From contig NC_053409.1 of the NCBI RefSeq assembly GCF_016859285.1, positions 27,443,539 through 27,507,538 on the forward strand: DNA of 64,000 nt, given 5' to 3'. The notes under the pieces were generated by a model. That model was not told where the DNA came from. It was given only the letters and a program-made list of their open reading frames with translations, and did not search any database. This stretch comes from Xiphias gladius. Taxonomy: Eukaryota > Chordata > Actinopteri > Istiophoriformes > Xiphiidae. The position numbers and the translations under genes are program-made. Numbering within the stretch: position 1 is the stretch's first letter; every line of letters begins with the position of its first letter. This document shows, piece after piece, positions 21,337 to 34,500 of the stretch.

Positions 21337-22933
21337 CAGTCCCAGGGTAGGGGTACGAGTGAGACGTCCCCCCAGCAATAAGCTGTCCTTTCAGTTATCG
21401 GGCTGGAACAAGAAGGCTGGACTTTTGTTTTGGTAGGGTGGGTGATTTCCTGTGGTTTGGACCAGAATGAATAGAGGAAAATAATGAAAAACCACGGCGG
21501 TGTTTGCATCTCTGAGGCGGATCCACTGTTTCTGTGAGAGATCTGAGTCTGAACTGAACCAACAGGAGCAATGGCCGAGATGACGTGTCAGGACGATCCA
21601 ATTCAGAACGTTATTGTTCCTCTTTCTAAAACTTCATCTCAGAGCTCATATTTCGGCATCGCGTCGACCGACGGCTCCACAGAACCACGAGACTCTTTCT
21701 GAGTTCCGGTTCCTTCGTGACTTCGGAAACAGCAGCTGAGAAACGATGTCGCCTCAGGGTCCATTTAGTGGCTCGTCTGGAGCTTTCGATCTCACCGTCA
21801 GCGGTGGAACAAATTTTCAGGTTTTCACTCAACTAAAAGTAGCAATACATGAAAAATACTCAACTACACGTACGACTTTAGTAAAATCAAAGTACACAGT
21901 GTGCAGTAAAATGTCTCCTGCGACGGATACAGTCCAGACCATAAGTATTTGGACAGTTGCACATGCTCTGTTCTTCAGCCTTAATTTGACTCAGTCTACA
22001 TCCCTGTGAACATTTAGTGCCCAAATTTTAGGGGTTCAAAAGTAAAGGTATTAGTTAAAGGTATTCAGTCCGCTGGTTTAATCTGTATTTTATGAACTTA
22101 ATGTCGAATTTTGCACTAAAAACGAACTAGTAACTGCAGCTGTCAGACAAAAGCACTGCAGTAAAAAGTACAGTATTTACTCTGAAATGTTGAAAGTAAC
22201 TCAAAATGGTACTCAAGTACGGGGCTTGAGTAAATGTACTTAGCTACTTTCCCCCACTGTAGACCACAGTCCCAGCTCTCACCTGAGACTCGGTCATTGT
22301 TTAAACCAGTAACCGTCCTTTCGATCGTGGCATTGTTGCAGAAAAAAGGCCTCGTGGAAGTCAAAGCTTCTGTTTCCACGCTCTCGAAGCAGCGGTCTGG
22401 GACAGACAGAGCGCTCTGTCAGGCCGTTATGTAGAGGATTTCCTCAGCGACCGCTCACCCAAAACCTTCAGTCGACACTGCACGCAGGAGAAGTTTGGGA
22501 TCGATCTGATGAGCGGTTGATGAGAAAATCGAAGGACGGATTAAAACTAATCTGGCAGAAAACCCTGATAATAATAATAATAATAAATGTGGTTGTGATA
22601 TTACTATTGACTAACAAATTAACTGAGGAAAAACACACATAGAAAATTAAAATGAGTTATAAAGAGTCCGGTCTAGACCTGCGCTACATGAAAAGTGCCC
22701 TGACTTTAACCTCTGCTATTGATTTGGCTGCTATATAAATAAAACTGAATTGAATTGAATTGACTTGTAACTAAAGGAAGAAAACAATAAAAGCAGCAGT
22801 AAATTCTGTTAATCAACTCTAACCTGATTAGTCTGCGACAGACCACAGGTAGAGGCCTCTTCAGGCTCAGGATGATTTTGTAGGAATGACGACTGTGGCT
22901 GTTGGTGTTTTGTGATCCATTCCTGATTTGCAT

Positions 22934-22978
<45 letters not shown>

Positions 22979-23192
22979 CTAAGGTTTATTTTCTGAATAA
23001 ACAGAAATGACTGTAGAGCTGCTGCTGTGGTTCCTGCTTCCACACGTAGTTTTAATCCAGTTATACTGTTACGATATGTCAATATTACACCGAAGCCAGC
23101 CGCTCTGTTTACACTCCCATCAGATCAGCCGACCAATCAAACACATGCGTGTTGGGGCTTCGCCATCCGGCTCCTCGTCCCCTCTGAGGCCC
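21337..23192. other. 3' flank of the C1q gene; no gene seen
   Basis: Probable 3' UTR and intergenic DNA. About 21820-22260 is a copy of the AGTACTT-rich repeat. A CA microsatellite runs about 22934-22977. A possible AATAAA lies near 22736, but I cannot assign the poly(A) site. Confidence 0.5.
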
Positions 23193-23695
23193 CGGTCACA
23201 CCTGGCATGAACATGCGTCTCGGGTGACCGCCTGCGGTCGGATCTCACCTCCCCGCTCATCGTTTCTGGTTCCGGAGACCGAAAGCATTGTTGTTTTTAA
23301 CCAGCAGGAGGCAGCATTGCACTTCCTGTGCCCGGTCAGCCACAAATTCAAAGAAGAAGAAGAAATCGACAGACTGGCTCTACTCTTGACGTGTTCCCGA
23401 CAAAGCAACTCACCCAAGATCTAATTTACCTCTGCGGGCTTCTGAACTTATCAGACGTCGTGGACAAAACCAGCTGATGCGATTTTGAGAACCAACTTCA
23501 TGAGTACGAATGATGACGTCAGTTGAGTAGATCGTCCTTCGGTGTGGCCCCGGACACATTAGTGTTCACACTGCCGAAAGAACGTGGTCCAGATGCGGTC
23601 CAGACCCCCTCCGAATGCGATCTGAGTGATCGGATCTCAACGCATCACACCTGTACTTAGGTCACCTGACACCCATGTCAATGCCAGGTATAAAC
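23193..23695. mobile_element. Non-autonomous DNA element with inverted ends
   Basis: The left end (acctggcatgaacatgcgtc through gggtgacc, to about 23229) and the right end (from about 23661) are imperfect inverted repeats of about 35 bp: the right end read backwards is acctggcattgacatgggtg then tcaggtgacc. No transposase is encoded between them. Confidence 0.6.
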
Positions 23696-23838
23696 GTGGC
23701 CCGAGATGCATTTCCTGCGACCAGAACGTGCTCCACGGTGATGGACCTCCACAGGGATCAGTCAGCTCAGAGGCCTCACAACGTCCAATCAGCTTCAAGC
23801 GCTCATAAAGACACAAACATCAAAAGAGGTCTCAAACT

Positions 23839-23844
23839 TTTATT
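23839..23844 (-). terminator. Possible poly(A) signal for mapkbp1
   Basis: AATAAA on the minus strand about 1.4 kb past the stop codon at 25261. The interval is unique, purine-rich sequence that could be 3' UTR. Other sites are not excluded. Confidence 0.35.
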
Positions 23845-25260
23845 AAAGTTAGACAAAAACATGAAAACGTTTCAAACCGAACTTTGAAAGTCAGAGTTAC
23901 AACAAACCGTTAGAAACCGTCCGAGCCCAGATTTCAACCCAATAAAAGCAATTAAAAAACCCTCCGTTAACATTAGAAACATCAGTCGGTGAAGTGGGTC
24001 CTGTCAGTTTCAGGTGAAGACAGTGTGAGTCGGTGTTCAGTAGTGTGACGACGGTTCAGGAGGAACAGTCGGTTCAGAAAATAAACAGTAAAAATCACAC
24101 GTGATCTCCTGATGGTGGCGCTCTGCTGCTCGTCTCTCTCAGGTTCAACCGAACTCAGGAAAGGAAATTTACATCAAACAACAGTGAAACAATAAAGTTT
24201 GTTCAAACCAAACAGTGACAGAAAGTCTCATATTGCTGTTTGCTGCTTTATAAAGTCTCTTCTCCGCAGCCTAACGTGAACGTTTCTACAACAATAATCA
24301 ATAATCGACGATCGACCGATCCTTCAGATTGACGGGACACCGAAGCTGCCGCTCACTCGTTCTGACGCCCTCCGAACAAACGGCGGGAACCTTAAGGAAT
24401 GCACATGGAGCCCAAGGAGTCAGAACCTCCTCGTGGTTCAGTCTTTAAAAAACAACTCGTTAAAAACGTCGACTCGGGTTTTTACAAAACGGTCAAATTA
24501 CAGCCTCGTCTTTTTAGACCGGAAAGATTCTAGCATACAATTAAAAAGGAATAAAAATTCAGACAAAATCAAAATGGCTTCAGATCCCTCATCTGTGAAG
24601 ACGAGGAGGGGGAGGAAGAAATGATGGTGAAACAAGAAGAGAAGATGGTGGTTTTGGAGCAGTGGGGGAGGGGTGAGAAAGATAAAATGGCCGAAGAAGA
24701 GGACGAAGCGCTGCACAGAGAAAAAAGGAGGAGGCAGAGGAGCAATGGTTTTGGAAGAAGCGGAGGAGAAAGGGGAGACGCCAGCAGTCGGAGTAGAACC
24801 ACAGAGTCGGTGAAGATCACAGCTTTTCTTTTTTACCGCTGCCGTCGCCTCGGTAACGTCCATCACGTCCAGAGGTTCATTCAGTTATCAATGACCTAAT
24901 GGACATGTTAGTCACACAGACTCAGTCTGTAGTGGGTCTTTCTTTCTCCCATTTTCCCTGAATGCAGCGCAGGATTCACCTCACTGTGAAACCGACTGGT
25001 TGAACTGGTGAAACTGGTTAAAGTGCTGCTGACTGATGGAGGGAGAGCAGGACGAGAACGAGGACGAGGACGAGGGGAAAGGATGGAGAGTAAGTCAGCG
25101 CAAAGAGGGAGGAGGAGCCTGAGATGGAAAATGATGGAGAAGTTGGTTTTGGGAAAAAAGGAGGATAAGAAAAGAAATGAGAGGAGGAAGAGGAGGAGAT
25201 GAAGAAGGAACGTTGCTGTTGAATTGATCCTCAGGAGGAGGTGAAGAGGATCGGTGAAGT
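23845..25260 (-). other. mapkbp1: Probable mapkbp1 3' UTR
   Basis: No exon. The plus strand is purine-rich (gaggagg blocks at 24600-25200), which yields spurious frames. Extent inferred from the candidate AATAAA. Confidence 0.4.
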
Positions 25261-25503
25261 TCAGTATGTGGTGGTGTTGATCCTCCGGTGTACGGCCTGC
25301 AGCAGGAGCAGAGAGTACTCCTCCAGCAGAGCCGCTGTCTTCACCTCCCCAACTCCTCCCAGCCCCCCCTCCTCCCCCAGCATGCCCGGCGCACTGAGTG
25401 GCAGGGAGTCTAGCTCCGCCCTCATGGCCCGGAAGGCCTCTGATAGGAGGACCGCCATCTGACGCTGGTCGGGGGCGGCGTCATCGGTGGAGAAGCCACT
25501 CAC
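25261..25503 (-). CDS. mapkbp1: mapkbp1 terminal coding exon and stop
   Basis: 243 bp from a tcctccag acceptor to TGA. Encodes [20 protein letters not shown] and [19 protein letters not shown]. The L-L-E-x-Y-S-x-L-L-L-x-A-V end is diagnostic of MAPKBP1/WDR62. Confidence 0.94.
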   Translation of the reverse strand: MSGFSTDDAAPDQRQMAVLLSEAFRAMRAELDSLPLSAPGMLGEEGGLGGVGEVKTAALLEEYSLLLLQAVHRRINTTTY

Positions 25504-28500
25504 CTGGAGGAGGAGGAGAGACAGGTGAGATCAGACTGAAGGTTACCCTGGAAAAACCGCTGATCCCGCAGGGTCCCCGGACACCTTCAAGGTCCTTCAG
25601 GGTTCCTGAGGATCTCCTGCTGGACTCGATCAGACTCTGTTCGAGTGTGAAGTCCTTCCTCAGTTCTTAGCAACCAAACTAGCGAGTAACTGAACCCAGA
25701 CAGACACTACACAGAATCGGGCCGATCCGAACCCTGAATCGGGCCAAACTTCCATCACATTGGTTGTTGTTTGACGTCGAGTTTGAGGCCATGATGTCAG
25801 ATTGATCACCTGATCAACGAACGAGCTGACCCCGAGACAATCGGGTGGATTTCTGGCAGCTCCGACGGTCTGACGTCCCACCGCGGTTAACATGCCGTCA
25901 AACGCGCCGCAACTAACTGTAGTCAGCTGGTTTAAAGACCACTGAACTAACAGAATGGACCTGTTCATATCCGACCTCCTCAAAGTCTGAGGTCATACTG
26001 AACATAATTAAGACACCGTCCTTAGCACAACGTACCTCGTCGTAAGGTTGTGTAATCGGATACCGCCCTCAGCTGTCAGTTTATTAGGAACAGCAGCTCA
26101 ACCTGAGTCAGTCTGGTCCCACAGTCCTGTGAGAATCCTCCTTCACGAAGCTTCCGATGTTCAGTTTGTGTTCAAAGTGTCTGCGTTATGTTGACAGGTG
26201 TTCCTGTTATTTTGTCCACTGCATTCAAGTCAATGAGGACAGACCAAACAACAGAAACACCTCTGTGTGTAACGCACTACAGTTCAACAGCAGCACAAAC
26301 TGCAGCCTCCAAACTGGTCACACAGGTGAATCAACACTTCTGAGACACTTTGAACACAAACTGAACATCGGAAGCTTCGTGAAGGAGGATTTTCACAGGA
26401 CTGTGGGACCAGACTGACTCAGGTTGAGCTGCTGTTCCTAATAAACTGACGGCTGAGTGTAGATTCCTCCATGTAAACAGACACCAACGAACCCCTTAAA
26501 GGTTTACTGTGCAGGATTTACCTAAGAAACAATGTACAGGGTCCAACAGTCATCACCTGTGGCCCAGTACAAGTGTGTGGTGTGTGTGTGTCTGCAGAGA
26601 CGCTGCCCTCTGCCACGTTTCTGGGCGCCAACCTTTGGGCAGCGGGTGTGTAGCCCCCAGCCAATAACAGCCCGCAGGGCGTGAGGGCGGGACCAGGCCG
26701 CATCGCTGTCTCCGTCTCTGTCCTCTCACTCGGTGTCATGGACGTATAAAGAGCTGCAGGTCTGTGTCTGTTTGGCCGAGGGCGGAGCTGAGCTACACAC
26801 ACTCACAAGTTGTGGGCGTGTTTATTTTTGCTTTAGAACATAACCGTCGTGAACCAATCAGAAAATACGTTTCAAAAAAACGTTTTATTTCTGTGATTCA
26901 CTGCTTTGTTCTGCCCCCCCCCCCCTTCTGAAAGCTCGGATACATCTGACTTAACAAACATGGACGTCTCACATCAGCCAGAGTTCATGGGTATAGTCTT
27001 ATATTTGAACCTTTCCATCATCTACTGTGGGTTGTGAATGCAGCATCTGACACTCACCTTCCTGTACAGGTGTGTGGCTCTCTTAAAGCAGCTCTGCAGC
27101 TCATTGGTCAGAGCCCGGCAGGTCTCCACACTGATTCGCTGGTCTGCACAGGGAGAGAGAGAGAAGCGGAAGCTAAGGTCACTCCGATTTTTCTACCTTC
27201 CAGTTCCGAGGGATGAAGTCAAAGTGAACAGCAGGTGTGATTTCATTTTTCATTTCTGAAGTTGTTAGAACATGAATACTGACAGCCGATTGGCTCTTCA
27301 AGGTTTTCATTGGCCGAGCAGAGGAAAAACCCCTGGAACTGATGGTTTTGTGTAACCTGTTTTCTCTCTCATTACTTTAACTGTTTGACCTAAACCCAGA
27401 ACCTGAGGGATCAGAGTCTCAGTCCAGACGCTGCTGATGTCTTGTTTTAAACATACGTCTGATATGATGGAGGGAGTGAAGAAGAAGAAAAAGAACAGAA
27501 AGAAAAGTACAAAACAAACAGCGAGATGTTGAGAAGAAGAGACGACAGGTGAAGAACAACATTAGACAAACAGGAGTGAACGTCTCACCCGTCGCTACGG
27601 AGCTAGAGGAGGAGTGCAGTGGTGAAGAGGAGGGTGAGGAGGAGGGGCAGAGCCAGAGCCCCGAGCCCAGATGGAGAGATGACAGGATGAAGGGATCAAG
27701 AGGAGGGGGAGGAGGTTGATAGTCCAAACCTGCGTCGTCCTTCTGCTCAGCGCCGCTGCCCGCAGGAGTCTGAGGCTCCTCCTCCTCCTCCTGCCGCGGG
27801 GGAGTCAGGGGGGAGACGGAGACCGGCGGAGGCCGAGACGCGGAAGATGAGGAGCAGGAAGAAGACGAGGAGGTGGCGGCGGTCTTGGATGATGGTGAGA
27901 AGGAGGCGATTGAGGGTTTGTCAGGGAGCGGTCTGCTGCTGCCGGGGACCCGAGCTTGTAGACCGCGGGAGGGAGGGGCCGTCTGGTTACCATGGTTACC
28001 CGAAGACGAGGAGGAGGAGGTGGCGACGACGGGGACAACGGCAGCGTGGGCGGGCGTGGCCAGGGCTGCGTTGGAGGGCACCACGGCAACCAGAGGAGGC
28101 GGAGTCTCTTTGACCTGAGAGGAGGTGGTTACCTCTGACGACGACGATGTCACGGCGGGATCCTCGGCGGGTTCGGGGATGTTGAGGCCGTCACCCATGG
28201 AGACGGAGCGCGACATCTTGGCCATGGAGCTGGCGGTGGGGCTCATGTAGGAGCGCGGCGCTGACGGAGTCGAGGAGGAGGATGAAGACTTCCTCAGTAT
28301 GGTGGCAGCAGCGGCTGTTTCCTGCTGGGGGGACCTGGGGGAGGCGGGGCTGGGTTTCTGAGGAGGTAGGGATGTGGATGACGGGGGACGTCTGGGGGAG
28401 GAGGGTAGGGTGGTGGGACGCTGAGGGGGGAGGAGCAGCTGAAGGGGGACCTCTCTGGATGGACGAGAGGTCGACTGGGTGAGAGAGGGATCGCCTGAGG

Positions 28501-31500
28501 GAGAGAGAGAAAAAGTTGAGTTAAGTCCTTCAAGACAAGTCGAAGACAAGTCTAGAGTCCTTTAAGTCTTGGTCATAATTCATCTGGTCATTTTTCTTTC
28601 TTGATGTTTAGAGATTTACCTGTATCGCTCAGCAGGCTTTGGACTGACTGGGCCTTCCGGAGTCCAGGGGAGGGGGTCAGGTGGGAGGCAGCAGCCCGGG
28701 TCGTCAGGCCCAGGTTCCTCTTGGACTCCAACGCTGTCTGAATCTTCTTCTTTATTGGGGAGGGCCGGTGGGCCTGCAGAGCCAAGGAGATCTCCTCCTC
28801 CTCAACCCGGCTCTGGAGCTGATTTGTACCCTGTTGGATCTGGTCTTTGACCTGAGGAGTCTGTGTTTGGTCCATGTTGGTCCTGTTCTGGGATGGGATC
28901 TGGTCGTGAAGTGAGGAGGTCTGGTCCTGGTTCCATGATATCCTCCTGCTCTGGTGCTGCTCCATTAGAGGTCGGACTTCCGAGACCAGAGGACGGGCCT
29001 TCACCTCCCCTGCTCCTCCTTCCCCGTCTCCGCCGCTGGTCCGGGACAGGAGAGGAAACACAGCCCGACTGAGGAGGAGGAGAAGAAAGAGAAAAACAGA
29101 AGCAGAGAATGATCCTGGAAGCACAGCGGCCTCTGACGTGACGTGAGGACAATGGACAGAACCGGGGGGGGGGGGACATCCGACTGATACAGGCTCACAG
29201 TCCCAGTCTGCCACTGAACATGAGCTGTGATCAGAGTGTGAAGCGGTGATTTGAAGTTTTACCTTCCAGCTGAATTCTGGGAGAGGAACCTGGAGGAGAT
29301 GCTGAGACTCTCACTGGAGCTGTGAGACGCTCTGCTCGGACTCCCTGTCAACACACAGCGTATATCCATTAACTTAGAGAAAAAACCCCGACTGCTACGG
29401 CCAAGATGGACTGTCTGTGTTTTGTTCAGCCTGCAACACCTGCCGTTTGTCTGGGAATACGCATCATGACGCAAGGCCACTCTACAAAATAAGTCCAGAC
29501 AGTAAATGTTCCAGGACAAGGCCCTGATTTTTTCAGGTTTGACTTTAATGGTGAATGTTTCCAAGACTATTATTAATCTTGCCAAAACCAAGCTGCTGCA
29601 CACGTCTTGCTGTACCTTCTAGGTCGAGGCTCAGGACAGGTTATGAGACAATGGGCCCCTGGGCACACACAGGTAAAAGGCCCCCTACCCCTCGTACATA
29701 GGACCCCCAGACTTGGTTGTCCTTTTTTGTCTCTGTTTGGTCCTTGCATCCTTTTGATCGTTTTGTGGGTCTTTATGGTCTTCGTGAACTGACTGTGTGT
29801 AAAGTTAAAGTGTGTCTGGTAGCGATGAACCCGCAATAAACTGTCACCTCTGCAGCTCTCAAGCTCTTTAGTCTCTGAGCTCCTGGTTTTGGTTTTCAGC
29901 AGCTGCGCTGACAGTGTACAGTGGTGCTGGTGTTGGTGATGGTGTGTTTCAGACCGTGAACTGCTGTACCTGAGGCCGAGAGGTTGGCCAGGGTGACAAA
30001 GTGCTCCTTCAGGAAAGCTTCCTGGTCTGGAGTCTGAGGGACCTGCTGAGACCCCCCGACCTCCCCACCTCCTCCTCCTCCTCTTCCTGCGTCTTCGTCG
30101 TCCTCCTCCTCCATCTCCAGCTCAGAGGAGTTTCCATCCACACTGAGAGGCTCAGTGGGCTCCGAGTCTGAGCGACAGAAAGGCGAGAGTGAGACAGTTG
30201 GACTGATAGGTGACAGACAGGGACACCAAAATTTAATCTCTGTCTCACCGTCTCCTGCAGGTCTGTCTGGACTGGAAAGTCTGGAGTTGAATCCCAGTGA
30301 GCAGCCGCTGTCTGGACTGGGTTTGTCCTGCCGTCCACCTGCGGCAGCAGGACACACCTCCTTCACCTGGAACTCACTGACAGCAGGTGGCGGGTTTAGA
30401 AGGGCGGGACATACAGTCTTAATAAATCCTGAAACCAGAAGAGGAACCGTCCTACCTGCCTGCCAGGCTCACTCTGTCCTCCCATTGGTCGGGATACAGC
30501 ACTGGATCCTCCCTGTCTGGGCTCTGATTGGACAGCAGAATGAAGTCTGGCCTATGACTGGTCCTCGCCCCGTCGTCCTCCACCTGGACAGGCAGAAACA
30601 CACACCGTCCATTCAATCAGTCTGAATGTTGAGGTTCATTCTTCACCGATGAAACACAATTCTCCAAATTTCAAGTTCGGTGGCTAGCGTTTTCAGGAGC
30701 TTTCAACCATATCTCATGGTCTTCCTCAGGGAATAACTTCTCTGACCTCTGCCTCTATACGACCACCTGTTATCATGTGACTGAAGTCATGGGACACTTG
30801 AGCCAAGTTCCATTCACTGAAGAAGACTCTGAGACACGAGATAAAGCTCTGAAAAAACCTAGTAAGTGAACCTTGATTTTAGAACATTTGACTACAACTA
30901 GCCAAACAGTGTGTGTGTGTGTTTTGGTTGATGGGCGAGTATGTGTGTGTTCTCTCACCCATGCAGTGGTGACCTGCAGACTGATGGTGCTCCCCAGCTC
31001 CTGACTGGTCCTGTTATGCCCCGCCTCCACACCCTGACCCCTCCTCGGCTTGCAGGGGGAGGGGCTCCCATCGAGGGGGCAGGTCTTTGTCTTTGGGGAG
31101 GGCGAAATGCAACATTAAAACTTTGTTCACGTCCCGTGGGGAAAAATTAGGGTTTTTTATTGTGGAGTTTGGTCTGTGGTATCTGTACGCATGCTGACCT
31201 CCTGCTGCTCTACCTGCTGCTCCTCAGGTCTGTCGGGGTGGTAAGAGTCCAGCAGTCTCAGGTCCAACATGGATTTCACCATCAGAACACCATCAGCGCT
31301 GCCCGTCCTCCTGGACCAGCGACGGCGGGGGAGTCGAGCCCCCGACACCTCCTGAGGAGACCCGAGAGAAACTGATCTGACTGTTCTCATCTTGACAAAT
31401 ATCCTGTAACTACAGAGTGAAAGTCGGTTTCAAACCCGACTCAAATGTTAAACTAAAATAAAACCCACTCTGTTGACGTCACATTGGGCTCAGTTTTCAG

Positions 31501-34500
31501 TTGCTGACATTTTGACTAAACAAAAAACTATTTTTATTATTGATCAATCTACAGTTAATTTTTTGTGTAAAGATTAAATGTATTGTGTGTCAGGCGAATA
31601 ATAAAACACTTCAGTGTTGAAGGACACATCCTCTGACCTTCCTGCTGTCTCTGCAGTGCTGAGAGTCCAGAGAGCTGTACTTGTCCTCGCACACATCTGG
31701 GGGAGACCACAGAAAAACAGGACACGTTTTATTTTTATCAGCTGCTGACACAAACAGGAATGCACACGCCGTCATCGGACAGTTGCTTTCCAAACTCTGA
31801 CACACTGTTGGTTCAAGTCCATGATGTCATTGTTGGCTGGACCGCAGCAGCGGGGCCGGCCCCGTAAACGCCAGTGTCCCTGACTGACTGCTGCTGTTAC
31901 GCTATTGGTTGGCCGGCCGAGTGTTGGAGTCCCCCCATTGGTCGCTGCTCTTTCAAAGCTAACCGACACAAACAGTTGCTATTGCGTCACCAGGGGACGT
32001 TTATAGGCAGCGTTGCCTTTGTCGCTAGATTTACCGACTTTCAGACCCTTTTAGTGACTGTTTTTAAAAAGCACTTAGCAACCAATCCAGCGACTTTCTG
32101 GGAAAACCTGAGCTACTTTACTTAGAAGAGAGTCGCCAGTGTTGCCCCGCGAGCACGAGGTCGATCTTTCCCTCCGCAGGCAACACGTCTCTACGCCTCT
32201 CATTCAACTGAATGAGCTTCTAACTTTCTCTCCGACTGATCATTTTACAGGTAAATACACCTGAAATCTCAGCTCAGCCGTCGTCTTTAACTCATGTGTC
32301 TGGTGATTCTGTCAGACGACGTCTTGGTTATAGAACCAGGACTTTAGCAGCAGAGCAGCAGCTTGAAGTGGCTGATGCTTAACATGCAGCCTTAATTGGC
32401 CACGTTTCAGTCACTGTTTCACACTCGTTCCATTGTCTGAGAACGGAAGCAGTAAAACATGTAAATGAAAACAGCTTGATTGGGAATCCTGGATGTCTGG
32501 ATGTCACTGGTTCTGTGTTCGATGTGTAACCATGGTAACGTACCTCTCTCCACCTCCTCCTGGCTTCCTGCTGTGACCATATAAGGACAGCCGACCTCCT
32601 CTTCCTCCTCCTCTTCCTCCTCTTTGTCGCTGTCAGACGACATGGTGACGACACGGTGAGACGACGCCTCCCTGTTGCGCAACAACACACGGGACATTAG
32701 TTTGAGTCTTTTCAGTTGTAGTTATTGAACAAATAATTTTCATCTAATTTTGAGAGAAGGACTGGAGAGAATTTTAGTAGAAGAGATGCACACCGATAAA
32801 GAATGTGATAACATATAATATAAGCTGAATGTGGAATAATGTTTAATAAACAGGATAAAACAGAACTTGTTGTGAAAGTTCATCTGGTTTCAGAGCCTGG
32901 ACCTGATGAACGTAATAACGCAGCGATATCAAAGTTTGAATTATTGTCTTTTTTTTTAAATGAACTTTTGCATATTTTCAATGCATGTTCCATCTTTCAT
33001 GGAACACACTGTATTGCATCTTTTAGTACGAAATTTTCCGTGCGATGATGATGACGACTTTTTTAAATACTGGGTCTCCTTCAGTGGCTGAATGTGCCAA
33101 ACCTCAGGCCACTCTGATGAAGACAGATTCTGAAACTAATTCTCTGGTTGTGAAAAATGTGGAAACTGCTGCTATTTTACTTGAGGTTTTGGCAGAAAAG
33201 ACAGATTCCTCGGTTGGTTTTTAATTTGTAACATCAAACTGAATTTTTGGCAAGACTTTTGGTTTCATTAGCAACTTTTACGCTTCAAGTGATATTACTG
33301 TATTTTATTAAAACCAGAACAATTAGTTCAAATACTTTGTCAGTTTTTATAATTTGATGGATTCCCAAGCATAAATTTTGTTTTGAGTTTTCTGCCTTTT
33401 CTATATTTCAGAAATCCTCATTACTCTCTGAATACACAGAATTTACTACTGTAAATCCCTTATATTTGTTTCTTCTCTTCGTTGTCTGATTATTTTTAGT
33501 ATCATCTTTTATCATGTGTTTAATTTGGATCCTGCCGTTAAAATCCATTTCACGATTCTTTTTAAAACTTGTATTAAACAAATATTTTCCCTCAGTTTTT
33601 TTTAATGAACAGTGACACACACACACACACACACACACAGGTTTAATTCAAGTGTAACTTGACCTCCAGCTGCTACTCCACCCACGGCGGGCGGGCGCAG
33701 GAGGCGCTCAGTGACCGTAAGGCGCCTGTACTACAGGGCTCCATGTGGGTGGAGGTCTTTTCCCCTCCAGAATCCCCTGAAGCGGACATCAGTGTGGTGG
33801 GGGACCGTGGTGGTCCTGAGCCGCATGAGTACAGGACGTTAGCTTTCTTTTTTTAATATAAACTTCATGAGGCGAACAAGTCCCAACGCTGGACTCTTTG
33901 GTCAGCGTTGGTCCTGAAAGGTTCAGGACGATTTAAAACAGCAAATGGCCTATTGAGCCGTTTTTAGCCCATGAAATGCTGATTTTTATAACTTTGGTAA
34001 CAAATGTCAACATCCACACCGGCGCTGATGTGTTTCATCTCAGTCACATCACGTAGTTTACAGCTCACAGAACACGTGAGAGTGAGCAGCAGCTCTTTGA
34101 AACCTGCAGGAAGTAGTTTTACAGACCGATCCATACGTACGTCGATCCACGCTGAAAAACAAATGGGAACCTCCTCATGAGGATGAATCGGGTCAACGAC
34201 AGCATTTGATGTAAACACAAACGGACTGACATTTTTCGGTGCTGACTTCTCGGAACTCTCTTAAACATGTGGACCGAAGCTGAGCGAGGTGGGACGTACC
34301 TGTCTCCAGAGACGGTGATCAGGTGTCTGCAGTCACTGCTGAACTTCAAACCTGTTACTATCTCTGAGGAGAGGGACAGAAAGAGGTGGTGTCGGGTCAG
34401 GATGATAACTACTCACAGCCCCACAGACCCGTGAACAGAGACATACATACACGAGTTCAGACAGACATATGTCTGTACGGCCACTCACACATGCATATAT

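Noticed and set aside
27847..28118. Plus-strand frames opposite the largest mapkbp1 exon
   Set aside because: Purine-rich strand of a Ser/Pro-rich coding exon; shadow frames without similarity.
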